From Thalassomonas actiniarum (GTDB lineage Bacteria > Pseudomonadota > Gammaproteobacteria > Enterobacterales > Alteromonadaceae), in NCBI RefSeq assembly GCF_000948975.2, contig NZ_CP059735.1, positions 5,640,603 to 5,704,602 on the forward strand: a DNA stretch of 64,000 nt. Direction: 5' to 3'. Shown here piece after piece: positions 50,401 to 61,310 of this stretch (positions within the stretch are counted from its first letter, which is position 1; each line of letters starts with the position of its first letter). A model generated the notes under the pieces. It was not told where the DNA came from and made no database searches. It worked only from the letters and a program-made list of their open reading frames with translations. A program made the position numbers and the translations under genes.

Positions 50401-51387
50401 TTAGCTGATCACGCCCGACAAGGTTAATAGCGAAATAATTGCCAATAACAGCAAAAGATTACGTTTTGCCAGCCTGACCAGCAAACAGGGCTCTGCGGTG
50501 CAATCTTCGCTGTCGACCATTAAATCTTCAGATTTTTGTGCAACATCCGCCAGGATGGCACTGGGCTGTTTGCTAAAATCAAATAAGCTTTCCAACCACA
50601 CTGGCAGGGCTTTGGAAAAGTGTCCCACCAGCATGTAACCAAAAGAGGTTAAACGTACCGGTATCCAGTCAAGCCAGAATAAAAACTGCTGGCAGGGACT
50701 AACGGCATTATTGATAACGCCTTGCTCCAGCTCAATACCGGCTTTATCCTGCTCGGCTTCAGCTCCTTCTACTGCCCTTTCTTCGACTCTTTTTTCGAGA
50801 TTGGCTTCCAGATTTTCCGGCTGAGCCGCTTGCTGCTCTTCACTCATGTCATCGTCGGCTTCAACCTTGCCCTGATCATCGCCGGGGTTTTCAGCCAGGG
50901 TCGCCACCAAGCGGTAAAACACCACCCCGGGCGCGCCCAGGAAAATGAAAAAAAGCATAATTGCGATATAATAACGGTAGTTAAGCCAGACCAGGGTCTG
51001 GCCAAAGCCCATTTCGGGTAAATTCTTGTCGCTGCGTAATTGTGCATGCATCAATTCGCAGCTGCTCTGCTCTCCCCGGTATGCCGCCATTAAATACCTT
51101 TTGTAGCTGCTCCTGGTCTTGATACAGCCAAAACAGATGATCAAAATGACGGTAGAAAAAATCAAATGCAATAAGCTGTCATCGATCAGCCAAAGCAGGC
51201 CATATACCGCAGCAACAGGCAGGAAAATCAGCCCCAAAGTTCCCAGAGCGCTGAGCAGACCGGATTCCAGCATTCGGGTGCGGCGGATAAACTGGGTATA
51301 ACGCTGGTAATAAGAGTTGAACTGCCAGAGTGACGACGATAAATAGCGTTCGGCGGCTAATGCGATTAATAAACTAATTAAACTCAT
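50401..51387 (-). CDS. ampE: AmpE-like inner membrane protein
   Basis: A 328-residue homologue of AmpE, the membrane partner of AmpD in beta-lactamase control. Conserved start MSLISLLIALAAERYL, four or more hydrophobic segments, and the family segment FWLDWIPVRLTSFGYMLVGHF. An acidic insertion of about 65 residues (about 175-240) between the middle segments is rich in E, Q and A. The gene is 46 bases downstream of ampD, as in E. coli. Confidence 0.88.
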   Translation of the reverse strand: MSLISLLIALAAERYLSSSLWQFNSYYQRYTQFIRRTRMLESGLLSALGTLGLIFLPVAAVYGLLWLIDDSLLHLIFSTVILIICFGCIKTRSSYKRYLMAAYRGEQSSCELMHAQLRSDKNLPEMGFGQTLVWLNYRYYIAIMLFFIFLGAPGVVFYRLVATLAENPGDDQGKVEADDDMSEEQQAAQPENLEANLEKRVEERAVEGAEAEQDKAGIELEQGVINNAVSPCQQFLFWLDWIPVRLTSFGYMLVGHFSKALPVWLESLFDFSKQPSAILADVAQKSEDLMVDSEDCTAEPCLLVRLAKRNLLLLLAIISLLTLSGVIS

Positions 51388-51433
51388 CTGAATTCCTGTC
51401 TGTTATTATTGTAAAGCTGAAGTAGCCTTTAAT

Positions 51434-52021
51434 TCATTGTGAACTTTCTTTTATTGATTGCAAGCAGTTACGAAAATATTCCCAATCAAAAGCGGGGCCG
51501 GGATCGGTTTTTCGCCCGGGGGCAATATCACTATGCCCCACCAGGTTATTATGACTAATTAACGGATAGGTTTCTTGCAGTTTTGCCACTAAGCAGACCA
51601 GCTGCTGGTACTGCTCCCGGGTATAGGGCACCTCATCTGTCCCCTCAAGCTCGATACCAATCGAGAAATCATTACACTTCTCCCTCTCCCCAAACGAAGA
51701 AACCCCCGCGTGCCAGGCCTTATCATTAAAGGAAACATATTGCACTATACTGCCGTCCCGGCGGATCAGGCAATGGGCGGAGACCCGCAGCTGGTATATA
51801 TCCTGAAAATAAGGGTCGGCATCGGCATCAAGCCGCCCTAAGAATAAATCGGTTATATAAGGACCACCGAACTGGCCCGGCGGCAAAGAGATATTATGCA
51901 CCACCAATAAGCTGATATCGGCAACATCTTCTCTCGGGGTAAAATGCGGGGATTTTTGCTGTTCGGCAAAAACCAGCCAGCCATTGTTAATTTCGAATAG
52001 GTTATTGGCGTCAGACGTCAT
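51434..52021 (-). CDS. ampD: 1,6-anhydro-N-acetylmuramyl-L-alanine amidase AmpD
   Basis: Zinc amidase that cleaves recycled anhydromuropeptides in the cytoplasm. 195 residues. Zn ligands lie in LLVVHNISLPP (His), and GHSDIAPGRKTDPGP (His and Asp); HAGVSSFGERE and IGIELEGTDE shape the active site. Divergent from the protease gene at 52060, with only 38 bases between starts. Confidence 0.97.
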   Translation of the reverse strand: MTSDANNLFEINNGWLVFAEQQKSPHFTPREDVADISLLVVHNISLPPGQFGGPYITDLFLGRLDADADPYFQDIYQLRVSAHCLIRRDGSIVQYVSFNDKAWHAGVSSFGEREKCNDFSIGIELEGTDEVPYTREQYQQLVCLVAKLQETYPLISHNNLVGHSDIAPGRKTDPGPAFDWEYFRNCLQSIKESSQ

Positions 52022-52059
52022 ACAATAACAACAAGTTAGTGAAAAGTGGTAAGGCTATT

Positions 52060-52578
52060 ATGACTGAAGTTGATGCGACAAACAAAATAGGCAAATACTT
52101 TGTCTGGCTCGCCTGGTTGATTGCCCTGGCAATTTTAGTATTTGTTTTCCAGGATATCCTGGATGAGCAAACCAACCCCAACACCAATCCAGAATATGCG
52201 TTAAGCGCCCAGGGAAAAGCGGAAGTTTATCTGAAACAAAACCGTTATGGCCATTACCTGACCCGGGGGGAGATTAACGAGCACCCGGTAACTTTTCTAC
52301 TCGACACCGGCGCTACCGAAGTCTCGATCCCGGCCACTGTCGCCGAGCAGTTAAATTTACCGACTTTTGGCAGTTACCCGGTACAAACCGCCAACGGCAG
52401 CGTAAAAGTTTACCAAACCAAGATAGAACTGCTTAGTATCGGCAATATTTTTCTTTATAATGTAAGGGCGCATATCAATCCGGCGATGCAAGGGGATGAG
52501 ATTTTATTAGGCATGAGCGCCTTAAAAAAAGTAGAATTCCTGCAAACCGGAAAACAATTAATTTTACGAGAACAATAA
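52060..52578 (+). CDS. Retropepsin-like aspartic protease family protein (TIGR02281)
   Basis: A 172-residue protein. An N-terminal transmembrane segment (VWLAWLIALAILVFVFQ, about 14-30) is followed by a periplasmic/cytosolic domain containing the single aspartic protease motif FLLDTGATEVSIPATVAEQL, as expected for dimeric retropepsin-like enzymes. I use the ATG at 52060 with AAGG about 7 bases upstream; a GTG at 52039 has no binding site. It is 3 bases from nadC, so they may be cotranscribed. Substrate unknown. Confidence 0.88.
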   Translation: MTEVDATNKIGKYFVWLAWLIALAILVFVFQDILDEQTNPNTNPEYALSAQGKAEVYLKQNRYGHYLTRGEINEHPVTFLLDTGATEVSIPATVAEQLNLPTFGSYPVQTANGSVKVYQTKIELLSIGNIFLYNVRAHINPAMQGDEILLGMSALKKVEFLQTGKQLILREQ

Positions 52579-53472
<894 letters not shown>

Positions 53473-53496
53473 TAAGTCAATCAAAGCAATGGCGAT

Positions 53497-53528
53497 GGTC
53501 ACTCCTGTTCTTCCATGAACACGTGACC
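53497..53528. repeat. Nested hairpin at the head of the 59-bp array
   Basis: GGTCAC (53497-53502) pairs with GTGACC (53523-53528), and GTTC with GAAC inside. It starts 24 bases after nadC. It has no T-tract, but may end the nadC transcript or be the array's boundary. Confidence 0.55.
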
Positions 53529-53960
53529 TACCATTCATCCTGAATATAACTCCTGTTCTTCCCTTTCCTTATAAATAAGGCGTGACCTACCATTCATCCT
53601 GAATATAACTCCTGTTCTTCCCTTTCCTTATAAATAAGGCGTGACCTACCATTCATCCTGAAGATAACTCCTGTTCTTCCCTTTCCTTATAAATAAGGCG
53701 TGACCTACCATTCATCCTGAATATAACTCCTGTTCTTCCCTTTCCTTATAAATAAGGTGTGACCTACCATTCATCCTGAAGATAACTCCTGTTCTTTCCT
53801 TTCCTTATAAATAAGGCGTGACCTACCACTCATCCTGAAGATAACTCCTGTTCTTCCCTTTCCTTATAAATAAGGCGTGACCTACCATTCATCCTGAAGA
53901 TAACTCCTGTTCTTCCCTTTCCTTATAAATAAGGCGTAATCTACCATTCACCTGAATAGA
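53523..53960. repeat. 59-bp tandem repeat array, about 7.4 units
   Basis: GTGACCTACCATTCATCCTG recurs at 53523, 53582, 53641, 53700, 53759, 53818 and 53877, then as a degraded copy at 53936. Units are nearly identical (AATATAAC or AAGATAAC, CTCCTGTTCTTCC, CCTTATAAATAAGG). Each includes a small inverted repeat CCTTA-TAAA-TAAGG. The period is not a multiple of three and no reading frame crosses the array. From 53961 to 54261 I see A/T-rich sequence with no further recognisable features apart from the pilA ribosome binding site. Confidence 0.95.
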
Positions 53961-54261
53961 ATAACCCTTCTTTCCTCCTGCTAAGAAAAACTCGCCCAGT
54001 CCTATCCCAAAAAAGTCCCCAGCTCAGCACTGGCTAACTAATCTATATCTTTTTCTCAAAGAAAAATGCGATTTTATGCCAGACCTCTCCTTGTAAAAAA
54101 TATCTCTAAGTTCTTAATAAGCCAATAAAAAAAAGTTAACCCCTAGTTAAATCACTCATTTTTCTAGCTATATTAAAAAAAAGCCGCAACATAATTTTAC
54201 ATATTGAAATTTATAGCGCAGTATTAAATCAGCCCCCGTAATAAAATTAGGACTGCCTATT

Positions 54262-54690
54262 ATGAGAAAAATTATGACTCGGAAGAAATCAAAAGGATTT
54301 ACCTTAATTGAATTAATGATCGTTGTCGCCATAATCGGCATTCTGGCTGCTGTTGCTCTACCGGCTTATCAGAGCTATACAGAAAAAGCCAGATTCTCAG
54401 AAGTGGTGTTAGCAGCATCTTCAGTTAGGAGCGCCATCGACGTCTGTTTCCAGACCCGTGGCAACGGCAATTTAGCCAACTGCGATACTTACGCAAAAAT
54501 TGGCGCGGTCAAGGCAGATGCCGAAGCGGGTGGTGAAGTTGCCTCTGTTGTGATCACAGCAACAACGGCTGTGGTAACCGCAACCGGCTCAGACAGCGGC
54601 TCATCAACATATATCCTGACCCCAACCATCAGCTCAAACTCTCTGACCTGGGCGCAAACAGGAACCTGTATTGCCAGCGGTGTCTGTTAA
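54262..54690 (+). CDS. pilA: Type IVa major pilin, PilA-like
   Basis: Pilus subunit of 142 residues. Leader [12 protein letters not shown] then the processing site before [18 protein letters not shown], with the invariant Glu5. A hydrophobic N-terminal helix and a globular domain with four cysteines, the last pair being near the C-terminus (GTCIASGVC). It would be processed by PilD encoded 3 kb downstream. AGGA about 10 bases before 54262 supports the first ATG, though 54274 is an alternative. Cotranscription with pilB is blocked by a terminator. Confidence 0.95.
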   Translation: MRKIMTRKKSKGFTLIELMIVVAIIGILAAVALPAYQSYTEKARFSEVVLAASSVRSAIDVCFQTRGNGNLANCDTYAKIGAVKADAEAGGEVASVVITATTAVVTATGSDSGSSTYILTPTISSNSLTWAQTGTCIASGVC

Positions 54691-54712
54691 CTGAGTTAAC
54701 AACCGCTCACTC

Positions 54713-54740
54713 AATAAAAGCTCCGCAGGGAGCTTTTATT
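54713..54740 (+). terminator. Rho-independent terminator after pilA
   Basis: AATAAAAGCTCC and GGAGCTTTTATT form a 12-bp stem with a short loop, followed by GTTTT. It ends the pilA transcript and separates it from pilB. Confidence 0.85.
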
Positions 54741-54850
54741 GTTTTCCCGCTCTGCATTTCAAGTTATCGATCGAGCCTTAGCATATTTAACGCATTTTTG
54801 TTTATTCCAATAAAAATACGTTACACTCAAGTTAAAGAAAATTATTCGAA

Positions 54851-56566
54851 TTGAACCAAAGTTTTATGAAAGGACACCATCAACAGTCAAGCTTACTCAG
54901 CGCCCTGTCCAAGCACAACTTAGTGCCCGAAGAACTGGTTGATGAAATCAGCGCGACTTTTTTACAGCAAAAAAAGCCGTTTATCCGCTATTTAGTTGAA
55001 GATAAAAATTACAATGCCGTCAGCATTGTCAGTATCTTATCCCGCAGTTTTGGTTACCCCCATATAGACTTAAAGAACTTTGACACCTCTCTGGTACCCG
55101 AAGGTATCCGCAACGAAAAGCTGATCCACAAACATAATGCCCTGCCGCTTTTTTTACGCGGAAAAGTATTGTTTGTCGCCATGTCAGATCCCACCAATTT
55201 AGATGCCCTGGAGGAAATACAATTTAATACCGGCTTTACAACCGAATTGGTGTTAACCGATGAAAACAGCCTGCAAACTTGTATAGACAAGGTACTGGAA
55301 GAAGACAGCGAAGCCCTGGGGATTACCGACATTGATGCGGAAGAACTCTCCGATATCGATGTCCAGGAAGAGCGCAAGGAAGACGATGCCGGTGAAGACA
55401 AGGACGATGCCCCTATAGTCGTTTATATCAATAAGATCCTATTGGATGCCATCAGAAAGGGGGCCTCTGATTTACACTTCGAACCCTATGAGAAGTCTTA
55501 CCGCATTCGCTTTCGTATTGACGGCATTTTAAACGAAGTGGCTAAACCCCCGGTAAGCCTTGCGTCACGCATGGCGGCGCGGTTAAAAGTCATGTCGAAA
55601 CTCGATATTGCCGAGCGCCGCATCCCGCAGGATGGCCGTATCAAGCTCGCCTTATCCAAAAAGAAATCGATCGATTTTCGTGTCAGCACCCTGCCCACCA
55701 TGTGGGGTGAAAAAATCGTAATGCGTATCCTCGACTCATCCAGCGCCATGTTGGGTATAGAGATGTTAGGCTATGAAGCCGATCAAAAAGAAATCTACCT
55801 GGAAGCACTCGCCCGCCCGCAAGGCATGATTTTGGTCACCGGCCCCACCGGCTCGGGTAAAACCGTTTCTTTATACACGGGGCTAAATATCTTAAACACT
55901 CAGGAGCGCAATATCTCCACCGCAGAAGATCCGGTTGAAATCAACCTCGAAGGCATCAACCAGGTCCAAATCAATAACAAGGCAGGATTAACCTTCCCCA
56001 GCGCCCTGCGCTCTTTTTTAAGGCAAGATCCCGATATTGTCATGGTAGGTGAGATCCGGGATCTCGAAACCGCAGAAATCGCCATTAAGGCTGCGCAAAC
56101 CGGGCATTTAGTGCTGTCCACCCTGCATACCAACTCTGCTGCAGAAACCCTCACCCGGCTACTGAATATGGGGGTACCTTCTTATAATGTTGCCAGCTCG
56201 GTCAGCATTATTATTGCCCAGCGCCTGGCCCGACGCTTATGCAGCCAGTGTAAAACCGAAGAAATGATCCCGGAAGAAGCCCTGCTCAAGCAAGGCTTTA
56301 CCCCGGAGCAAATAAAAGATATTAAATTGTACAAGGCGGTCGGCTGCGAACAATGTACCGGGGGCTACCGGGGCAGGGTTGGCATTTACGAAGTTATCAG
56401 GATCAGCCAGGAAACGGCCAATATCATTATGGCAGGAGGTAACAGCCTGGATATCGCCGCCCAATGTCAGACTGAAGGATTTAATAACTTACGCCAATCA
56501 GGCCTGGTCAAGGCCGTGCAGGGCGTAACCAGTTTAGAAGAAGTTAACCGGGTAACAAGCGCATAA
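54851..56566 (+). CDS. pilB: Type IV pilus assembly ATPase PilB
   Basis: Hexameric extension ATPase. 571 residues. N-terminal domains (about 1-165) precede an Asp/Glu-rich linker (residues about 160-185, many D and E). The ATPase core carries [19 protein letters not shown] (Walker A), the Asp box, Walker [19 protein letters not shown] and the His box [18 protein letters not shown]. The four-cysteine zinc site is CSQCK and CEQCTG. The start is a TTG at 54851 or ATG at 54866, neither with an obvious binding site. Confidence 0.96.
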   Translation: MNQSFMKGHHQQSSLLSALSKHNLVPEELVDEISATFLQQKKPFIRYLVEDKNYNAVSIVSILSRSFGYPHIDLKNFDTSLVPEGIRNEKLIHKHNALPLFLRGKVLFVAMSDPTNLDALEEIQFNTGFTTELVLTDENSLQTCIDKVLEEDSEALGITDIDAEELSDIDVQEERKEDDAGEDKDDAPIVVYINKILLDAIRKGASDLHFEPYEKSYRIRFRIDGILNEVAKPPVSLASRMAARLKVMSKLDIAERRIPQDGRIKLALSKKKSIDFRVSTLPTMWGEKIVMRILDSSSAMLGIEMLGYEADQKEIYLEALARPQGMILVTGPTGSGKTVSLYTGLNILNTQERNISTAEDPVEINLEGINQVQINNKAGLTFPSALRSFLRQDPDIVMVGEIRDLETAEIAIKAAQTGHLVLSTLHTNSAAETLTRLLNMGVPSYNVASSVSIIIAQRLARRLCSQCKTEEMIPEEALLKQGFTPEQIKDIKLYKAVGCEQCTGGYRGRVGIYEVIRISQETANIIMAGGNSLDIAAQCQTEGFNNLRQSGLVKAVQGVTSLEEVNRVTSA

Positions 56567-56636
56567 GCAAACAGCTAAAAAATCATTTGTTTTACCCGTC
56601 TTTATTTAACCAGAACCAGGATAATAAGGTGATCAT

Positions 56637-57878
56637 ATGGCGGCGAGTAATGCAAAAGTTCCAGTTCCGAAAGCGCTTGATAGTTTCACCTGGCAAGGAG
56701 TCAACCGCAAAGGAAAAAAGGTAAAAGGTGAGTTATCTGCCGCCAGTGTGCTAGAACTTAAAAGCCAACTGAGAAAGCAGGGCATTACTCCCGGGCGCAT
56801 TAAAAAGAAACCTAAACCCCTGTTTGGCCTTGGTGGCGATAAGCCTATCGTAGCAGCCGATATTGCAGTGATGACCCGGCAAGTAGCAACCATGCTCGGC
56901 GCCGGCGTACCTTTGGTGCAAACCATAGAAATGATCGGCAAGGGCCACAATAATGGCAATATGCAAAAGCTATTGGGAGAAATTGGTAATAAACTCCAAT
57001 CCGGCATCCCGCTTTCAGAATGTTTACGTGAACATCCGCTTTTTTTTGATGAACTATATTGCGACCTTGTCCATTCAGGTGAACAGTCCGGGGCACTGGA
57101 AACCATCTATGACCGCATCGCCACCTACAAAGAAAAAGCGGAAGCCCTTAAGGCAAAAATCAAAAAAGCCATGACCTACCCCATTGCCGTGCTGGTGATT
57201 GCCACTATCGTTACCTCTATACTATTGATCTTTGTAGTCCCGGTTTTTCAGGATATTTTTGCCGGCTTTGGCGCCGAGCTCCCCGGTTTTACCCTATTTG
57301 TCATCGGCATCTCTGAATTTATGCAAAGTTATTGGTACATGATGCTAGCGGCAATATTTATCGGCGGTTTCCTGTTTAAGCGCGCCCATAGAAACAGCCC
57401 CAAGCTACGTGATAATGTCGATAAAAATATTTTAAAACTGCCTGTCATCGGGGAATTATTACAAAAAGCCGCCATCGCCCGCTATGCCAGAACCCTATCC
57501 ACCACCTTTGCAGCCGGGGTACCGTTAATCGACGCCCTGGCATCCGCTGCCGGAGCCTCCGGCAATGCGGTCTTCAGGGATGCCATTTTGGAGATCCGCA
57601 CCGAAGTTTCTTCCGGCATGCAAATGAATTTGGCCATGCGTAATTGCAGCATTTTCCCCGATATGGTGATCCAGATGGTCGCCATAGGGGAGGAGTCCGG
57701 AGCCGTGGATGACATGCTTGCAAAAGTGGCCACGGTATACGAACAGGAAGTCGATAACGCGGTAGATTCATTGACTAGTTTACTTGAGCCTATGATAATG
57801 GCGGTTTTAGGGGTGGTGATTGGCGGACTTATCATCGCCATGTATCTGCCTATTTTCCAAATCGGCATGATAGTATAA
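56637..57878 (+). CDS. pilC: Type IV pilus inner-membrane platform protein PilC
   Basis: 413-residue polytopic protein of the GspF/PilC family. Two homologous GspF domains lie at about 75-200 and 280-400, with conserved MLGAGVPLVQTIEMI and FAAGVPLIDALASAAGASGN; three membrane segments. AAGGTGATCAT precedes the ATG. It transfers force from PilB to pilin assembly. 70 bases after pilB, same operon. Confidence 0.97.
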   Translation: MAASNAKVPVPKALDSFTWQGVNRKGKKVKGELSAASVLELKSQLRKQGITPGRIKKKPKPLFGLGGDKPIVAADIAVMTRQVATMLGAGVPLVQTIEMIGKGHNNGNMQKLLGEIGNKLQSGIPLSECLREHPLFFDELYCDLVHSGEQSGALETIYDRIATYKEKAEALKAKIKKAMTYPIAVLVIATIVTSILLIFVVPVFQDIFAGFGAELPGFTLFVIGISEFMQSYWYMMLAAIFIGGFLFKRAHRNSPKLRDNVDKNILKLPVIGELLQKAAIARYARTLSTTFAAGVPLIDALASAAGASGNAVFRDAILEIRTEVSSGMQMNLAMRNCSIFPDMVIQMVAIGEESGAVDDMLAKVATVYEQEVDNAVDSLTSLLEPMIMAVLGVVIGGLIIAMYLPIFQIGMIV

Positions 57879-57929
57879 AGCTGTCGCTAGCAAAGGGCAG
57901 GAAAATAATAATCATATAAAGGTAATCCC

Positions 57930-58814
57930 GTGTTTGATGAGTTCACGTTCCTGTTAACATCCTCCCCCTTATACCTGTACCTGACCGTGGCAGTATTTTC
58001 CCTGATGGTAGGCAGCTTTTTAAATGTCGTGATCTACCGCCTGCCTAAAATGCTGGAACACGAATGGTATCTTGAATGCAGGGAGTACCTGGCAGATGAA
58101 CTGCAAAACAGCCCGGCAAAAACAACCCAGGCAATCACACTGTCATCCCCGGCTTCTACCTGCCCTCACTGTGGTCATGCAATCCGCTTTTATGAAAATA
58201 TTCCCGTCGTCAGCTGGTTATGGCTGCGGGGAAAATGCAGCCAATGCCAAAAGGCAATTTCCTGGCGTTACCCCCTGGTAGAAACCGCAACCGCCCTGCT
58301 CAGTTTAGTCATTGCCATGCATTATGGCGCTTCCTTGCAAACCCTGTTGATGTTGGTACTTACCTGGAGTCTGATTTGCCTGACCATGATAGATCTCGAC
58401 CATATGATCTTACCGGATCAAATCACCCTCCCCCTGGTTTGGCTGGGATTATTAATCAATATCAGCGGCACTTTTGTACCGCTAGCCGACGCCGTTATCG
58501 GCGCTACGGCCGGCTATCTCAGTTTGTTCAGTGTCTTTTGGCTGTTTAAACTGTTAACGGGTAAAGAAGGTATGGGCCAGGGTGACTTTAAACTGTTGGC
58601 GGTATTTGGCGCCTGGGCCGGCTGGCAGTTATTGCCTTTGTTGATCTTAATGGCATCCGCCGTCGGTGCCATTATCGGCATCGCCTTGATTGTATTCAAA
58701 AACCATCAAAGAGACCAGGCCATCCCGTTCGGCCCCTACCTGGCCGTCGCCGGCTGGATCACTATGTTATGGGGCATGCCGATGTGGCAATGGTACCTGG
58801 GACAACTCGGTTAA
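57930..58814 (+). CDS. pilD: Prepilin peptidase / N-methyltransferase PilD
   Basis: Bifunctional membrane enzyme that cleaves prepilin leaders and methylates the new N-terminus. 294 residues. An N-terminal methyltransferase part contains two CxxC pairs (CPHCGHAIRFYENIP and GKCSQCQK); catalytic aspartates are in IDLDHMILPDQ and GKEGMGQGDFKLL. The start is a GTG with AAAGG 7 bases upstream. It completes pilB-pilC-pilD. Confidence 0.97.
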   Translation: MFDEFTFLLTSSPLYLYLTVAVFSLMVGSFLNVVIYRLPKMLEHEWYLECREYLADELQNSPAKTTQAITLSSPASTCPHCGHAIRFYENIPVVSWLWLRGKCSQCQKAISWRYPLVETATALLSLVIAMHYGASLQTLLMLVLTWSLICLTMIDLDHMILPDQITLPLVWLGLLINISGTFVPLADAVIGATAGYLSLFSVFWLFKLLTGKEGMGQGDFKLLAVFGAWAGWQLLPLLILMASAVGAIIGIALIVFKNHQRDQAIPFGPYLAVAGWITMLWGMPMWQWYLGQLG

Positions 58815-58840
58815 CCCTAGTTGGAATTTAAACACTTTAT

Positions 58841-58861
58841 GCGGCGCAAAAAGCCGCTTTA
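58841..58861 (+). terminator. Weak hairpin between pilD and coaE
   Basis: GCGGC-GCAAAAA-GCCGC followed by TTTATC. Five base pairs only; likely an attenuating structure, as coaE starts 28 bases later. Confidence 0.4.
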
Positions 58862-58889
58862 TCATTAAAAATAGTTTGCATGGAAATTT

Positions 58890-59501
58890 ATGTCTGATTA
58901 TATCATCGGCCTGACCGGCGGCATTGGCAGCGGCAAAACCACTATCGCCAATATGTTTGCCGAACTAGATGTCGCCATCGTTGATGCCGATATTGTCGCC
59001 CGGGAAGTTGTCGCCCCGGGTAGCCCAAGCCTGGAAAAAATAGCCCAGCACTTTGGCCCTGAGTTTATCGATAACAACGGCGCACTTAACCGCGCCTTAT
59101 TGCGTACCCGCATCTTTAATCAACCACAAGATAAGGCCTGGCTAAACCAGTTATTGCACCCGCTAATTCGCCAAAACTTATTAGCGCAGGCCAAACAGGC
59201 TCCCGGGGTTTATTGCTTGCTGGTAGCGCCTTTACTTATCGAAAATAACCTTCACAGTCTGGTAGACAGGGTATTGGTTGTCGATGTCTGTGAGCAAACA
59301 CAACTTGAGCGCACCTTAAGACGCGACACCAGTTCGGCGCAAGAGATAAAATTAATCATCAACAGCCAGGCATCACGTCAGCAAAGGCTCGAAGTTGCTG
59401 ATGACGTATTTTTAAATGAATCGGAAAACTTAGCACAAGCGCAAAAGCAAGTGGCTGACATACATGGAAAGTACTTACAAATGTTCCGAGAACAGACATA
59501 A
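58890..59501 (+). CDS. coaE: Dephospho-CoA kinase CoaE
   Basis: Last step of coenzyme A synthesis, phosphorylating the 3'-hydroxyl of dephospho-CoA. 203 residues. P-loop IIGLTGGIGSGKTTIANMF at the N-terminus, VDADIVAREVV and the lid RTLRRDTSSAQEIK. Neighbours pilD and zapD match the order in enterics. Confidence 0.97.
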   Translation: MSDYIIGLTGGIGSGKTTIANMFAELDVAIVDADIVAREVVAPGSPSLEKIAQHFGPEFIDNNGALNRALLRTRIFNQPQDKAWLNQLLHPLIRQNLLAQAKQAPGVYCLLVAPLLIENNLHSLVDRVLVVDVCEQTQLERTLRRDTSSAQEIKLIINSQASRQQRLEVADDVFLNESENLAQAQKQVADIHGKYLQMFREQT

Positions 59502-59732
59502 GTTACCAAGGTCTAACTGAATATAGGTAAAAACGGTTATTGATGATCAGCAGCCGAGGTATTTTGCCAAACCAGTCAGTTAGTGGTAAGTTAACGATCA
59601 GGCGGTTTAAACACATTTACTTGCAAATAATCGAAGCAAAAGTACGGTAAAAAGCCAGTTATCTGGAAAAAAATTCGCCATTTTCACTATCTCTGGTTAA
59701 TATAAGCATATTGGTATTGACAAAGTCTTGTT

Positions 59733-60482
59733 ATGACAACGGTTTTATACGAACATCCACTGAATGAGCGCATTCGCAACTATTTAAAGTTAGAGCAGCT
59801 ATTTGCTCAAGCTAGTCTCTGTCACCTGCAAAACAATATTCAAACCGGCCACCAGGTTTTTTTCAATGCGTTATTTGCCATCATAGATACCTTAGAGCGC
59901 AATGATATCCGCGGCGATCTGATCAAAGATTTGGAAAAGCTGGAGCACAACCTGGGCAAGTGGTTAGATGCCCCGAACATAGATATCAGTGCCATAGAAG
60001 TAAACCTGCAACAGACGAAAGGTTTGATCAGTCAATTAAAAGTTACCCCTCCGCTGTGGTGCCAGTTAAAAGACGACAAGTTACTGTCGAGTATCAAACA
60101 GAGGTTTGCCATCCAGGGGGGAAGTTCAAGTTTTGATCTGCCGCAATTACAGTTCTGGCTGCATCAACCGGTTGAAAAGATCCAACTAGATACCGAGTAC
60201 TGGCTGTCTCTGTTAACGCAAATTATCAGCGCCCTGGATTTGGTATTAAAGTTCATCCGGCAAAGGGCGGCATTTGAAGAGATCATCTCGGAAAATGGCT
60301 TTTACCAGGCCAACGGCGAAGGGCTGTTGCTGCTGCGAATAAAAGTCCCGCAAAGCGCGGATTATTTCCCCACCGTCAGCGGCAATAAGTTCCGCTACTC
60401 CATCCGCTTTATGTTGCCCTGCGAAGAAGCCGGACGCCGTTACTCCAATCAAAGTACCGCCTTTCAATTGGCCCGCTGTTAA
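59733..60482 (+). CDS. zapD: Cell division protein ZapD
   Basis: Cytoplasmic FtsZ-associated protein that bundles FtsZ filaments at the division ring. 249 residues; begins TTVLYEHPLNERIRNYLKLE and keeps LFAQ, RQRAAFEEIISENGFYQ and the basic C-terminal part. The 231-base gap upstream from coaE may hold its own promoter, but I found no convincing one there. Confidence 0.95.
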   Translation: MTTVLYEHPLNERIRNYLKLEQLFAQASLCHLQNNIQTGHQVFFNALFAIIDTLERNDIRGDLIKDLEKLEHNLGKWLDAPNIDISAIEVNLQQTKGLISQLKVTPPLWCQLKDDKLLSSIKQRFAIQGGSSSFDLPQLQFWLHQPVEKIQLDTEYWLSLLTQIISALDLVLKFIRQRAAFEEIISENGFYQANGEGLLLLRIKVPQSADYFPTVSGNKFRYSIRFMLPCEEAGRRYSNQSTAFQLARC

Positions 60483-60572
60483 CAAACGACTCAGGGTTAA
60501 TTTCGACGGTTAACATAGCCTTCATTTACAGATTTATTTATACTTAACACAAACCCTCTCAATACTATTGTT

Positions 60573-60809
60573 ATGACCTTAAAAGTTCCTTGCCCAACCT
60601 GTAAAAAACAAGTTCTCTGGCAGAGTGAAAGCACCTACCGCCCTTTTTGCTCGAAACGTTGCCAATTGATTGATTTGGGTGACTGGGCGGAAGAAAGCAA
60701 CAAGATTTCACAACCGATCCAGGGACCGGAAGTGATGACCGAAGATATGTTGGATGCGCTGGAAAGCGAGTTTTTACTGCACAACAAATTTTTTGTCGAG
60801 CCGGAATAA
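60573..60809 (+). CDS. yacG: DNA gyrase inhibitor YacG
   Basis: A 78-residue zinc protein that binds gyrase B in E. coli. Four Zn ligands: CPTCKK near the N-terminus and [17 protein letters not shown]. Length and position between zapD and mutT are as in enterics. The tail is acidic and variable. Confidence 0.95.
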   Translation: MTLKVPCPTCKKQVLWQSESTYRPFCSKRCQLIDLGDWAEESNKISQPIQGPEVMTEDMLDALESEFLLHNKFFVEPE

Positions 60810-60842
60810 AACCGGCACTAAGTTATTACCGGGTTATCTTAC

Positions 60843-61241
60843 TTAGCCGAAAAAGTATTGTTTTACCTTATCAACTATGGGCTGGTTGGCATCGGGAAAG
60901 TCCACTTCGGATAAAGCACTGACATCCAGCCATTGCTGCTCTTGCCCTTCCTGAGCTTCTGGTTCTCCCTGGAATTGATCAACGAGAAACACTTCCAGTA
61001 AGACCTTTTTCACCCCGTAATCATGCTCAATATTAATTAACGGGCTGCAGGCAAGTACATCTATTCCGACTTCCTCCTTGAGCTCACGAGAGAGCGCCTG
61101 GGCCACGGTTTCATCACTTTCCACCTTCCCCCCGGGAAATTCCCATTTCCCGGCCATATGGGTGCCTTCAAGGCGCCTGGTAAGGAAAGTTTCCTGTTCA
61201 CGACAAATAACCCCTACCGCAACATGTACCAACTTGCTCAT
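60843..61241 (-). CDS. mutT: 8-oxo-dGTP diphosphatase MutT
   Basis: Hydrolyses oxidised guanine nucleotides to prevent A:T to C:G mutations. 132 residues with the Nudix box GGKVESDETVAQALSRELKE followed by EVGI, matching GX5EX7REUXEEXGU. AAGGAAAATTTT precedes the ATG. Convergent with yacG, downstream of secA. Confidence 0.97.
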   Translation of the reverse strand: MSKLVHVAVGVICREQETFLTRRLEGTHMAGKWEFPGGKVESDETVAQALSRELKEEVGIDVLACSPLINIEHDYGVKKVLLEVFLVDQFQGEPEAQEGQEQQWLDVSALSEVDFPDANQPIVDKVKQYFFG

Positions 61242-61310
61242 AAAATTTTCCTTACAACTTATAAAACTTATTTTTTTATCTTAAACATCGCCGTTCTTTC
61301 ACCTCCATGT

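Noticed and set aside
53523-53960. CRISPR-like regular spacing
   Set aside because: The whole 59-bp unit is conserved; there are no unique spacers and no cas genes, so it is a tandem repeat.
53961-54261. Sigma-54 promoter for pilA
   Set aside because: I looked for a -24/-12 element, as many pilA genes have one, but found no TGGCAC-N5-TTGC match worth reporting.
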